Source of the DNA: Verrucomicrobiales bacterium
Lineage (GTDB): Bacteria > Verrucomicrobiota > Verrucomicrobiia > Limisphaerales > Palsa-1400
Assembly (NCBI GenBank): GCA_028293405.1
Contig: JAQGOW010000079.1
Span: 1 to 5,044 of the forward strand
DNA length: 5,044 nt
Reading direction: 5' to 3'
Notes under the pieces: model-generated
Database searches by the model: none
What the model saw: the letters and a program-made list of their open reading frames with translations, nothing else
What the model was told of the DNA's origin: nothing
Translations under genes and position numbers: made by a program
Part shown: positions 1 through 5,044 of the stretch, in pieces
Layout of the letters: the number at the start of each line of letters is the position of its first letter
Position numbering within the stretch: the first letter of the stretch is position 1

Positions 1-136
1 GCTCAGCGCCAATTTCCCCAAAAAACAGCCTGAACCGGTGCGTGCCACAACCACTCCCGCACGACCCGCTGCCACTGAAGTACCCAAGCCGACCATGAAT
101 TCGTCGGGGCCTAAGAAGACACCTGCAAAATTATGA
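1..136 (+). CDS. 3' end of an unidentified Pro/Lys/Thr/Ala-rich protein (partial)
   Basis: An open frame enters from the left edge (first full codon at base 2) and runs 44 codons to a TGA at 134-136. The visible tail is low complexity: 9 prolines in 44 residues, many Lys, Thr and Ala, with pieces such as KKQPEPVRATTTPARPAA and GPKKTPAKL. No fold, membrane segment or catalytic motif is visible. Its stop overlaps the secretin start in an ATGA junction, which implies one transcript and probably translational coupling. The gene just upstream of gspD is often another secretion-apparatus component (gspC in classical operons), so an inner-membrane or periplasmic secretion protein with a disordered C-terminal tail is possible. 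Nothing in the tail itself proves that. The reading is supported by the absence of stops, the exact overlap and a composition like the linker of the following secretin, but the function is unknown. Confidence 0.7.
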   Translation, partial: LSANFPKKQPEPVRATTTPARPAATEVPKPTMNSSGPKKTPAKL

Positions 137-2526
137 GTTTGAAACCGTTTCATTTTTCGCTCGTGTTATTGGCGTTGACGCCAGTGTTCCGGGCTGACGC
201 GGAAGAGATGCTGTTGGCCCAGGCCACCAAAGTGGCTGTGCCAAGCCGCCCCACGAAATCTCCGATAGTCCGCGCGCACATTTCCACGAACACCGCGCCG
301 ACCACTCCTTCTGGCGTTGCGCGCCCGGTGCCGACTCTTCCGGCTCCCGGAGCTCCCATCGGCTTTCCGCAAACTACGCCTCCCGGCTTTCCTGCTGCCG
401 CAACGCCTGCGGCGGTGCCCGGTGCTCCTGGCGCTTCCGCGCCCGCAGTCCTGCCTGGCATCGCCATGCAACCCGGCGCAACGGTTAACCCCGATGACGT
501 GCCCAGTTTCGATTACAATTTCATCGCGACACCAGTTGACCAGATTCTCGACGAATACGCCGACTTGGTGAACCGCACCATCTTGCGCGCGAACAATGGT
601 CCCTCGCTCGTTGCTCCCGGCACGTTGATCACCTTGCGCACTCGTGCGGGTCATAAACTAACGCGCCACGAAGCGATCATGGCGTTGGAAGCGGTCCTGG
701 GAATGAATGGCGTCACCGTTGTTCCCGTGGGCGAGAAATTTTTGAAAGTCGTTCCCGACGCCGTCGCCGGAACGCAAGGCGCGGCCTTCAACACAACTGC
801 TTCCGCGAACCTGCCTGAGCTCGGCCGTTTCATCACGCAGATCGTTCAAGTCAAATACGCCGGCCAGGACATTGCTCAGGCCCTGACGCCGTTCAGCCGA
901 TCGCCCAACAGCATCGTTTTCATTCCCAGCACACAAACATTGGTCTTGCGCGATTATGCTGAAAACGTGAAGCGCATGATGGAAATCGTCGAAAAAATCG
1001 ACGTCAGCTCCCCAATGGAAGTGAAGCCGGAAGTTATCGCCATCAAATACGCGCTCGCCAGCGACATCGCCAATGCGCTCAGCAGCTTGAGCGGTGGCGG
1101 CGGCGGCACTGTTTCAGTTGGCAGTCATCAAAGCGGTGGTGGCTTGGGCGGAGGTCGTTTCGGTGGCAGTGGTAGTGGCGGCATCGGCAGCGGCGGCACT
1201 GGTGGTAATAGCGGCATTCCTGGACAGCCCGGCTATGGCAACACTGGCGCTCAAGGCACCAGCGGTCTCGCTTCACCGGGAACGACGACCCGTTCCAGCT
1301 TCCAAAACAATTTGGCTCGCATCATCAAAAATGCGGCATCCGCCAGTGGCGGTCCCGGCGGCGGCGAATTCCAAATTCTCGGCCAAACTAAAATCATCGC
1401 CGACGAACGCACCAACTCCTTGCTCATTTTCGCCAATGACGACGATATGAAGATGATCAAGTTGATTGTCGGTAAACTCGACGTCGTCCTCGCTCAAGTG
1501 CTCATCGAAGCAATCATCGTGGACGTCGCGTTAACCAAAAACCGCAACGTCGGCGTCAGCTACCTAACCAGCCGAAGGGTTGGCAACGGAACTGTCGCCT
1601 TTGGCAATAACAACTTAAGCGGCGCGGCGAAATCGTTCCTCACCGGCACAGGCACTACCACTGTCGGCAGCAATACTGTCCCGATCAGTGGACTCACAAC
1701 TTTACCAAGCGGTTTGAGCGCTATCGGCACATTCGGCAACTTCGACGTAGCCGTTGAAGCGATCGAGTCCGACAGTCGCGCAACCATTCTCTCGCGTCCG
1801 CGCATCCAAACCTCGCACGCCGTTCCGGCGGTGCTGTTTAACGGTCAAACCATTCCATACATCACCGGCACCTCCTACGGCGGATATACTGGCGGTCTCG
1901 GCAGTTCCCAATATACGCAAAAAGAAGTCGGTATCAGTCTTGAAGTCTTGCCGCTCATCAATCCTGACGGCCTCGTTGTGATGGACATCCGCCAGAACAT
2001 TGAGGAAGTCTCGGGCACCACCAAGATCGACCAAAACGACGTGCCGATTACCAGCAAACGCCAGGCGGAAGCCAAGGTTGCTGTGAGGGATCGCGAAACA
2101 ATCATTCTCGGTGGTTTCATCCGCTCGACGAAATCCAAGAGCAGCTCCGGTGTGCCGTTCCTCAAAGACATTCCCGGCATCGGCGTCCTCTTTCGCTGCA
2201 GCAACAACTCCTCTGATCAAGACGAACTCATCGTACTGATTCGCCCGACCGTGTTGCCGACGCCGGAAATTGCGTCGAAGTTCGCGACCGAAGAGCGCAA
2301 TCGTCTCTCTGGCGTCAAACAGGGCGAGCGCGACTTGCGAATCGAAGAAGAAGAACGTTATCGCAGGATTGAACATGAGCTGAAGAAGGACGACGAAATC
2401 CGCAAAGCGCGCGAAGAACGCGACGCAAAGCAGAAAAATCGCCAGAAGGTCTCCACTGAGCATTACCAATACGAAAACGGCGCGTCCTACATGACCAACA
2501 AACCGGTAACAACGCCGGATCTCTAA
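133..2526 (+). CDS. gspD: Type II secretion system secretin (GspD-like outer-membrane channel)
   Basis: This 797-residue protein is predicted to oligomerise into the outer-membrane gate through which folded periplasmic proteins leave the cell. Residues 1-23 look like a signal peptide (hydrophobic core FSLVLLALTP, likely cut after ADA). Residues about 31-120 are a Pro/Ala/Thr-rich linker. An N0-like domain (about 124-210, DYNFIATPVDQILDEYADLV) is followed by an N1-type ring domain (about 232-292) and a second one (about 298-452) split by a Gly-rich insertion (about 320-412). The secretin core covers about 453-709: LIEAIIVDV, SRATILSRPRIQT, FNGQTIPYITG, KEVGISLEVLPLI, the signature VPFLKDIPGIGVLF (674-687) and ELIVLIRPTVLPTP. 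A highly charged, probably helical tail follows (about 717-772). Only two clear N1-type repeats are seen, where classical GspD has three (N1-N3). The only cysteine is C689. The ATG at 133 overlaps the upstream stop and lacks a strong Shine-Dalgarno, which fits coupling. Two TAA stops stand in tandem (2524-2529). The secretin family is certain. GspD rather than PilQ or another secretin is inferred from the signature and the N0-N1 order. Confidence 0.9.
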   Translation: MSLKPFHFSLVLLALTPVFRADAEEMLLAQATKVAVPSRPTKSPIVRAHISTNTAPTTPSGVARPVPTLPAPGAPIGFPQTTPPGFPAAATPAAVPGAPGASAPAVLPGIAMQPGATVNPDDVPSFDYNFIATPVDQILDEYADLVNRTILRANNGPSLVAPGTLITLRTRAGHKLTRHEAIMALEAVLGMNGVTVVPVGEKFLKVVPDAVAGTQGAAFNTTASANLPELGRFITQIVQVKYAGQDIAQALTPFSRSPNSIVFIPSTQTLVLRDYAENVKRMMEIVEKIDVSSPMEVKPEVIAIKYALASDIANALSSLSGGGGGTVSVGSHQSGGGLGGGRFGGSGSGGIGSGGTGGNSGIPGQPGYGNTGAQGTSGLASPGTTTRSSFQNNLARIIKNAASASGGPGGGEFQILGQTKIIADERTNSLLIFANDDDMKMIKLIVGKLDVVLAQVLIEAIIVDVALTKNRNVGVSYLTSRRVGNGTVAFGNNNLSGAAKSFLTGTGTTTVGSNTVPISGLTTLPSGLSAIGTFGNFDVAVEAIESDSRATILSRPRIQTSHAVPAVLFNGQTIPYITGTSYGGYTGGLGSSQYTQKEVGISLEVLPLINPDGLVVMDIRQNIEEVSGTTKIDQNDVPITSKRQAEAKVAVRDRETIILGGFIRSTKSKSSSGVPFLKDIPGIGVLFRCSNNSSDQDELIVLIRPTVLPTPEIASKFATEERNRLSGVKQGERDLRIEEEERYRRIEHELKKDDEIRKAREERDAKQKNRQKVSTEHYQYENGASYMTNKPVTTPDL
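1090..1368 (+). other. Gly/Ser-rich insertion inside a secretin N-domain
   Basis: Codons for about residues 320-412 of the secretin are dominated by Gly and Ser, with GGGGG, GGGLGGGRFGGSGSGG and GGPGGG stretches. A short helix-like segment (SSFQNNLARIIKN, 388-400) sits before the last Gly run. The domain resumes with FQILGQTKIIADERTNSLL. Secretins often carry a variable flexible loop at this place in the periplasmic ring, but about 90 residues is long. The DNA is a run of GGY-type codons prone to length change. Confidence 0.7.
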
Positions 2527-2546
2527 TAAAATGTAGCAGCCGACGT

Positions 2547-2566
2547 GAGGAGGCTCTGACCTCTTC
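2547..2566 (+). other. Intergenic hairpin after gspD
   Basis: Twenty bases after the secretin stop codons, GAGGAGG (2547-2553) can pair with CCTCTTC (2560-2566), giving 7 pairs including one G-U, around the loop CTCTGA. No T-run follows, so it is not a classical intrinsic terminator. It could be an mRNA-processing or stability element, part of a dispersed repeat, or chance. No promoter elements were recognised in the 104-base gap, so readthrough from gspD into the glycosyltransferase is plausible. Confidence 0.3.
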
Positions 2567-2601
2567 TCGCTCACTTGAGTTACGGCGTATTTCGAATTTG
2601 T

Positions 2602-2629
2602 TTCGGATTTCGGCCTTCGGATTTCAGAA
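2602..2629 (+). repeat. Heptamer array (ttcggat-type) abutting the glycosyltransferase start
   Basis: Four back-to-back 7-mers are visible: ttcggat, ttcggcc, ttcggat, ttcagaa. A related ttcgaat lies at 2591-2597, four bases from the array. The array ends one base before the ATG at 2631 and takes up the place where a ribosome binding site would sit. From memory, arrays of this type are dispersed in verrucomicrobial and planctomycetal genomes; that is recollection, not a search result. Confidence 0.65.
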
Positions 2630-2630
2630 C

Positions 2631-3635
2631 ATGGCTCGGTTTGATCACATCCTCGTCATCCGCGGCGGCGCTATCGGTGATTTCATCCTCACCATGCCCG
2701 TGCTTGCCGCATTGCGGGAATCCTACCCCACTGCTCGAATCGAATTGCTAGCCAATCCCTCGGTTGGCTCGCTCGCAGTTTATTTTGGCTTCGCGGACAA
2801 AGTTCGTGATCTCGGCTCGATTCCCTTCGTACCGCTATTCGCCGACAACCGTAACTGTCCTCAAGAAGTCGCAGTGTGGTTGTCAGGTTTCGATTTGATC
2901 GTCTCCTACACCCACGATCCGCTCCAAGTTTTCCAAACCAACATCCGCCGTTACACGAAGGCGCAATTCATCGCCGGCCCACATCGTCCGGACGAACTGT
3001 CAGCTTCACACGCCTCCGAACAATTGCTACAACCGGTTTCCGATTTCATTTCCTCTTCATTCGATGTTGGACGCTGGAAGTTGGACGTTGAACGTTCATC
3101 TACCGACTTTTCTCCCTCTCCTCCCCCGAGGGAGGAGAGGGTCGGGGAGAGGAGGCATCACCTAACGTTATTCAACGGCGGTCCTTCGCCTTCGGCCACG
3201 ATCGCAATTCACTCGGGCAGCGGCAGCCCCCAAAAAAATTGGCCCCAGGAAAAGTGGGGCGCGTTCCTTCAGCACCTCGTTGCGACGACCGACGACAAAA
3301 TCCTCCTCATCGGCGGCGAAGCTGAGCGCGAAACCTTGCCCGCGCTCGCCAAATTAGTCCCACAAAACCGCTCCCAACTCGCGTTAGAACTGCCGCTCGT
3401 TGAACTAATGGAGCTTCTCAAACAATGCCGCGTTTTCATTGGGCACGACTCCGGTCCAACGCACCTCGCGGCGATTCTTGGCCTCGATTGCATCGTGCTG
3501 TGGGGCCCAAGCAACGAACGCGTCTGGCGTCCGTTAGGCGAGCGCGTGGAGATTTTGCGACATGCGCAAACCCTCAAGGATTTACCGGTCGAAACAGTCG
3601 TAAACGCCCTGAACTCCTTGCTTACCACCCCATGA
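2631..3635 (+). CDS. Glycosyltransferase family 9 (heptosyltransferase-like) protein with in-frame repeat insertion
   Basis: This 334-residue GT-B enzyme is predicted to transfer a heptose or similar sugar from a nucleotide-activated donor, cytoplasmically, usually to lipopolysaccharide core. The N-terminal domain opens with HILVIRGGAIGDFILTMP (the GD at 16-17 matches the conserved acidic position of the family). The C-terminal domain has IAIHSGSGSPQKNWP (191-205), ILLIGGEAE (224-232), the signature IGHDSGPTHLAA (270-281) and LWGPS (290-294). Between the domains, about residues 137-188 are low complexity (SFDVGRWKLDVERSS, then SPSPPPREERVGERRHH) and are encoded by a heptamer array plus a palindrome (separate entries). 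Both domains keep their family motifs and the frame is intact, so it is probably functional. The ATG at 2631 was chosen because the protein then begins MARFDHILVI, as family members do; an in-frame TTG at 2598 would add 11 residues coded by repeat DNA. There is no Shine-Dalgarno. The stop overlaps the next gene's ATG. The acceptor could be lipopolysaccharide or the neighbouring surface protein; the sequence does not decide. Confidence 0.88.
   Translation: MARFDHILVIRGGAIGDFILTMPVLAALRESYPTARIELLANPSVGSLAVYFGFADKVRDLGSIPFVPLFADNRNCPQEVAVWLSGFDLIVSYTHDPLQVFQTNIRRYTKAQFIAGPHRPDELSASHASEQLLQPVSDFISSSFDVGRWKLDVERSSTDFSPSPPPREERVGERRHHLTLFNGGPSPSATIAIHSGSGSPQKNWPQEKWGAFLQHLVATTDDKILLIGGEAERETLPALAKLVPQNRSQLALELPLVELMELLKQCRVFIGHDSGPTHLAAILGLDCIVLWGPSNERVWRPLGERVEILRHAQTLKDLPVETVVNALNSLLTTP
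3060..3094 (+). repeat. Heptamer array (ttggacg-type) inside the glycosyltransferase gene
   Basis: Five consecutive 7-mers can be read: ttcgatg, ttggacg, ctggaag, ttggacg, ttgaacg. They are translated as the stretch FDVGRWKLDVER. Because 7 is not a multiple of 3, the peptide would only repeat every 21 bases (compare FDV and LDV). The codon pattern therefore follows the DNA repeat rather than protein selection, which points to acquired intergenic-type DNA. Confidence 0.65.
3114..3141 (+). repeat. Perfect 12-bp palindrome (REP-like) inside the glycosyltransferase gene
   Basis: The left arm ccctctcctccc (3114-3125) and the right arm gggaggagaggg (3130-3141) are exact reverse complements around the loop ccga. 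The downstream flank gtcggggaga (3141-3150) repeats the purine-rich theme and could pair alternatively with tctccc at 3111-3116. In the gene frame it encodes PSPPPREERVG. The form (CT-rich arm, short loop, AG-rich arm, then a gtcgggg tail) resembles the dispersed extragenic palindromes of many bacteria; the resemblance is from memory. Confidence 0.75.
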
Positions 3636-5044
3636 ATTGCGTATCCTTAAAGCTCTTGAAAATTAGGTGGTCCCACGGTTTTAACTGGCTCCTGTTCTCG
3701 GTCCTCATCGTGCTGAGCGCTATCAATTCCTCGCGCGCACAGACCGTCATCACCAACGGAACTGATTTAAGAATCCTGACCAACGGCGGTAAATTCACCT
3801 TTGAAACCAACGGCACCTTTGTAATTACCAACTCCATCGCCATCCGCACCAACACCGAAATCGACGCCACCGGTCTGAACGTGGTGTTAAGTGGCGGCAA
3901 TGTGACCCGTTTATTTGCTGTTACAAATGCCATGCTGAAGTTGACCAGCCTGCAGATTACCGCTGGCAAAAATCCGCTCGGCGGAGCCATTTACAACAAC
4001 AATGGAACCATTGCGGCGAGCAACGTGGTATTCGCCTCGAACAACGCAACCAACGCACGCGCGGCCAATGGCGCGAACGGTTCCAGCGGCAACATTGATG
4101 GCGGCAACGGTGGCGCTGGTGGTGCGGGCGAAGGCGGCGCGATCTTTAGCAATCACGGTTCGTTACTACTGACGAATTGCACGTTCACCAACAACCTTGC
4201 TGCGGGTGGCATTGGCGGCACGGGCGGTAACGGATTTAACGGCGTTGGCGGATTTGGTGGCGACGGTGGTGGTGGCGGCATTGCTTTGGGCGGCGCGATT
4301 TACAGCACAGGCACAAACACGATCATCCGTTGTTATTTCGTCAACAACGTCGCTTATGGCGGCAGTGCCGGTGCAGGCGGTGCAGCCGGAACTGGCCCTG
4401 TCAGTGGTAGCACCGGTGTGGGTGGACAAGGCAACGCGGGTGCGGGAGGCGCAATTTATATTCCGGCCGGCGGCATTTTGAATCTCACGAACAGCTCGTT
4501 CGTCGCCAATCGCGCTTACGGCGGTGACAGCGCACCGCAATCGCTTTCTGGAAACGGCACCAGTGCAAACGGCAAAAGTGGTGGCGGCGGCCTCGGCGGC
4601 GCCATTGATAATTTAGGAATTTTCTGGGCCGAGAACTGCACCTTTTGGACCAATAGTTGTATCGGCGGCGCAGGTGGCGCGACCTTGGGCGATCCCAATG
4701 CGACCGCAGGCGCAGGTGGAACCGCGGTCGGCGGAGCCATTGCCAACGTTGCCACCTTTGTCGCGCGCAATTGCACCTTCGCCACCAACAACGCCATCGG
4801 CGGCACAAACGGCGTCAGTCCAATTTCCAACCGTAACGGCGCGACCGGCGCGGCCAACGGCGGAAACATCGCGCGCACTGGTGGAACTTCGAAAATTTAC
4901 AACTGCATCCTCCAGCACGGTCGCGGCGCGGACAATTACGGCGCACTCAGTGACGGCGGTTACAATATTAGTTCGGACACCAGTTGTGCGTTTACCAGCA
5001 CCAATAGTTTGTCCAAAACGAACGCGCTGTTGGCTGCGACCTTG
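3632..5044 (+). CDS. Exported parallel beta-helix protein with Pmp-like GGAI/FxxN repeats (3' truncated by window)
   Basis: The frame stays open for 471 codons from the ATG at 3632 to the window end, with no stop. Residues 1-36 look like a signal peptide: basic n-region (K7, K10, R12), hydrophobic core FNWLLFSVLIVLSAI, likely cut after SSRA. Residues about 37-115 are a Thr/Asn-rich lead-in typical of right-handed beta-helix proteins (FVITNSIAIRTNTEIDATG). Six repeats follow, each GGAI then FxxN, at residues 117/134, 168/185, 220/236, 272/290, 322/338 and 367/383, separated by Gly-rich loops. A seventh, decayed unit is GGNI (410) with NCIL (424-427). The motif GGYNISSDTSCAF (442-454) and the following NALLAATL resemble the end module seen in 'choice-of-anchor Q' and Pmp-type surface proteins, so more sequence and perhaps an anchor lie beyond the window. 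The likely place is the cell surface or outside, as adhesin or structural protein. The start overlaps the glycosyltransferase stop (ATGA) and lacks a strong Shine-Dalgarno. Beta-helix and export are well supported; the specific role is unknown. Confidence 0.85.
   Translation, partial: MNCVSLKLLKIRWSHGFNWLLFSVLIVLSAINSSRAQTVITNGTDLRILTNGGKFTFETNGTFVITNSIAIRTNTEIDATGLNVVLSGGNVTRLFAVTNAMLKLTSLQITAGKNPLGGAIYNNNGTIAASNVVFASNNATNARAANGANGSSGNIDGGNGGAGGAGEGGAIFSNHGSLLLTNCTFTNNLAAGGIGGTGGNGFNGVGGFGGDGGGGGIALGGAIYSTGTNTIIRCYFVNNVAYGGSAGAGGAAGTGPVSGSTGVGGQGNAGAGGAIYIPAGGILNLTNSSFVANRAYGGDSAPQSLSGNGTSANGKSGGGGLGGAIDNLGIFWAENCTFWTNSCIGGAGGATLGDPNATAGAGGTAVGGAIANVATFVARNCTFATNNAIGGTNGVSPISNRNGATGAANGGNIARTGGTSKIYNCILQHGRGADNYGALSDGGYNISSDTSCAFTSTNSLSKTNALLAATL
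3980..4789 (+). repeat. Six GGAI...FxxN protein repeats with Gly-rich spacers
   Basis: The repeat cores lie at 3980-4042, 4133-4195, 4289-4348, 4445-4510, 4595-4654 and 4730-4789. The GGAI starts are spaced 51, 52, 52, 50 and 45 residues apart, and F lies 16 to 18 residues after the first G. A working consensus is GGAI, aromatic or acidic residue, about ten residues, N-C-T-F-x-x-N, then A-x-G-G and a Gly/Asn/Ala loop of about 25-30 residues. GGAI is encoded by different synonymous codons in different units (gga gcc att, ggc gcg atc, ggc gca att), so the repeats are conserved at protein rather than DNA level. GGAI and FxxN are the two signatures of chlamydial polymorphic membrane protein repeats. 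Confidence 0.85.
4952..5044 (+). other. Start of a C-terminal module after the beta-helix (choice-of-anchor-like)
   Basis: Residues 441-471 of the beta-helix protein read DGGYNISSDTSCAF, then a Ser/Thr/Asn stretch and NALLAATL. From memory, surface proteins with Pmp-type repeats often have a similar GGYNxSSD...CxF...NxDPLL block followed by NGGPT and PGSPAID motifs, before a sorting or anchor domain. Here the block is cut by the window end, so the assignment is tentative. Confidence 0.5.

Noticed and set aside
1094..1450. A 118-codon plus-strand frame inside gspD
   Set aside because: It is the shifted reading of the Gly-rich GGY codons (giving Ala/Val runs), sits inside a well-supported gene and has no start context of its own.
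1702..2574. A 290-codon minus-strand open frame opposite the 3' part of gspD
   Set aside because: It lies wholly antisense to the conserved secretin core, its translation is rich in Arg, Phe and His without any recognisable motif, and the plus-strand protein has clear family signatures.
2547..2574. Intrinsic terminator after gspD
   Set aside because: A hairpin can form but contains a G-U pair and is not followed by a run of T, so termination is not supported.
3060..3141. CRISPR array or insertion-sequence end in the glycosyltransferase gene
   Set aside because: The repeats are 7-mers without spacers, there is a single palindrome, no transposase and no visible target duplication; the reading frame is intact.
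2631..3635. Glycosyltransferase as a pseudogene disrupted by the repeat insertion
   Set aside because: The frame is uninterrupted, family motifs are intact on both sides of the insertion, and the stop codon is neatly coupled to the next gene.
4241..4290. RTX-type calcium-binding nonapeptides in the Gly-rich loops
   Set aside because: The loops (such as GGFGGDGGGGG) lack the repeated GGxGxDxUx nonapeptide pattern; only isolated Asp residues occur.
3911..4918. Several overlapping minus-strand open frames (at 3911-4156, 4166-4540, 4485-4808, 4516-4878 and 4613-4918)
   Set aside because: They mirror the GGC/GCC-rich codons of the beta-helix gene and give Arg/Ala/Val-rich low-complexity translations. 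The plus-strand frame is open throughout with a signal peptide and six ordered repeats.

Overview
The window looks like a piece of a Gram-negative (diderm) bacterial chromosome, most plausibly from Verrucomicrobiota (Pedosphaera/Limisphaerales-like) or a relative in the PVC group. This assignment is an inference. It rests on an outer-membrane secretin with long Pro/Ala and Gly-rich linkers, a giant-protein-type exported beta-helix with chlamydial-Pmp-like GGAI/FxxN repeats, and degenerate heptamer arrays (ttcggat-type and ttggacg-type) of a kind I associate with verrucomicrobial and planctomycetal genomes. No marker gene fixes the taxon.

Layout: all genes are on the + strand and the window is almost fully coding. 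(1) Bases 1-136 are the 3' end of an unidentified Pro/Lys/Thr/Ala-rich protein whose TGA overlaps the next ATG (ATGA). (2) Bases 133-2526 are a complete 797-residue secretin of the type II secretion GspD class. (3) Bases 2527-2630 are a short intergenic stretch with a hairpin and a four-unit heptamer array directly in front of the next ATG. (4) Bases 2631-3635 are a glycosyltransferase family 9 (heptosyltransferase-like) gene. It carries, in frame between its two Rossmann-like domains, a segment made of a second heptamer array and a perfect 12-bp palindrome. (5) From base 3632 to the window end (471 codons, no stop reached) is an exported Gly/Asn/Thr-rich parallel beta-helix protein with six GGAI...FxxN repeats. 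It overlaps the glycosyltransferase by ATGA and is truncated by the window edge.

How they may work together: the secretin would form the outer-membrane channel of a type II-like secretion machine. The translationally coupled glycosyltransferase and beta-helix protein resemble, in arrangement only, the heptosyltransferase-adhesin gene pairs (such as aah-aidA) in which the enzyme glycosylates the adhesin. Surface-protein glycosylation, or export of the beta-helix protein through this secretin, is a hypothesis. The plainer alternative is a lipopolysaccharide-core glycosyltransferase that happens to lie here. The best leads are the glycosyltransferase/adhesin coupling and the in-frame capture of intergenic repeat DNA by the glycosyltransferase gene.
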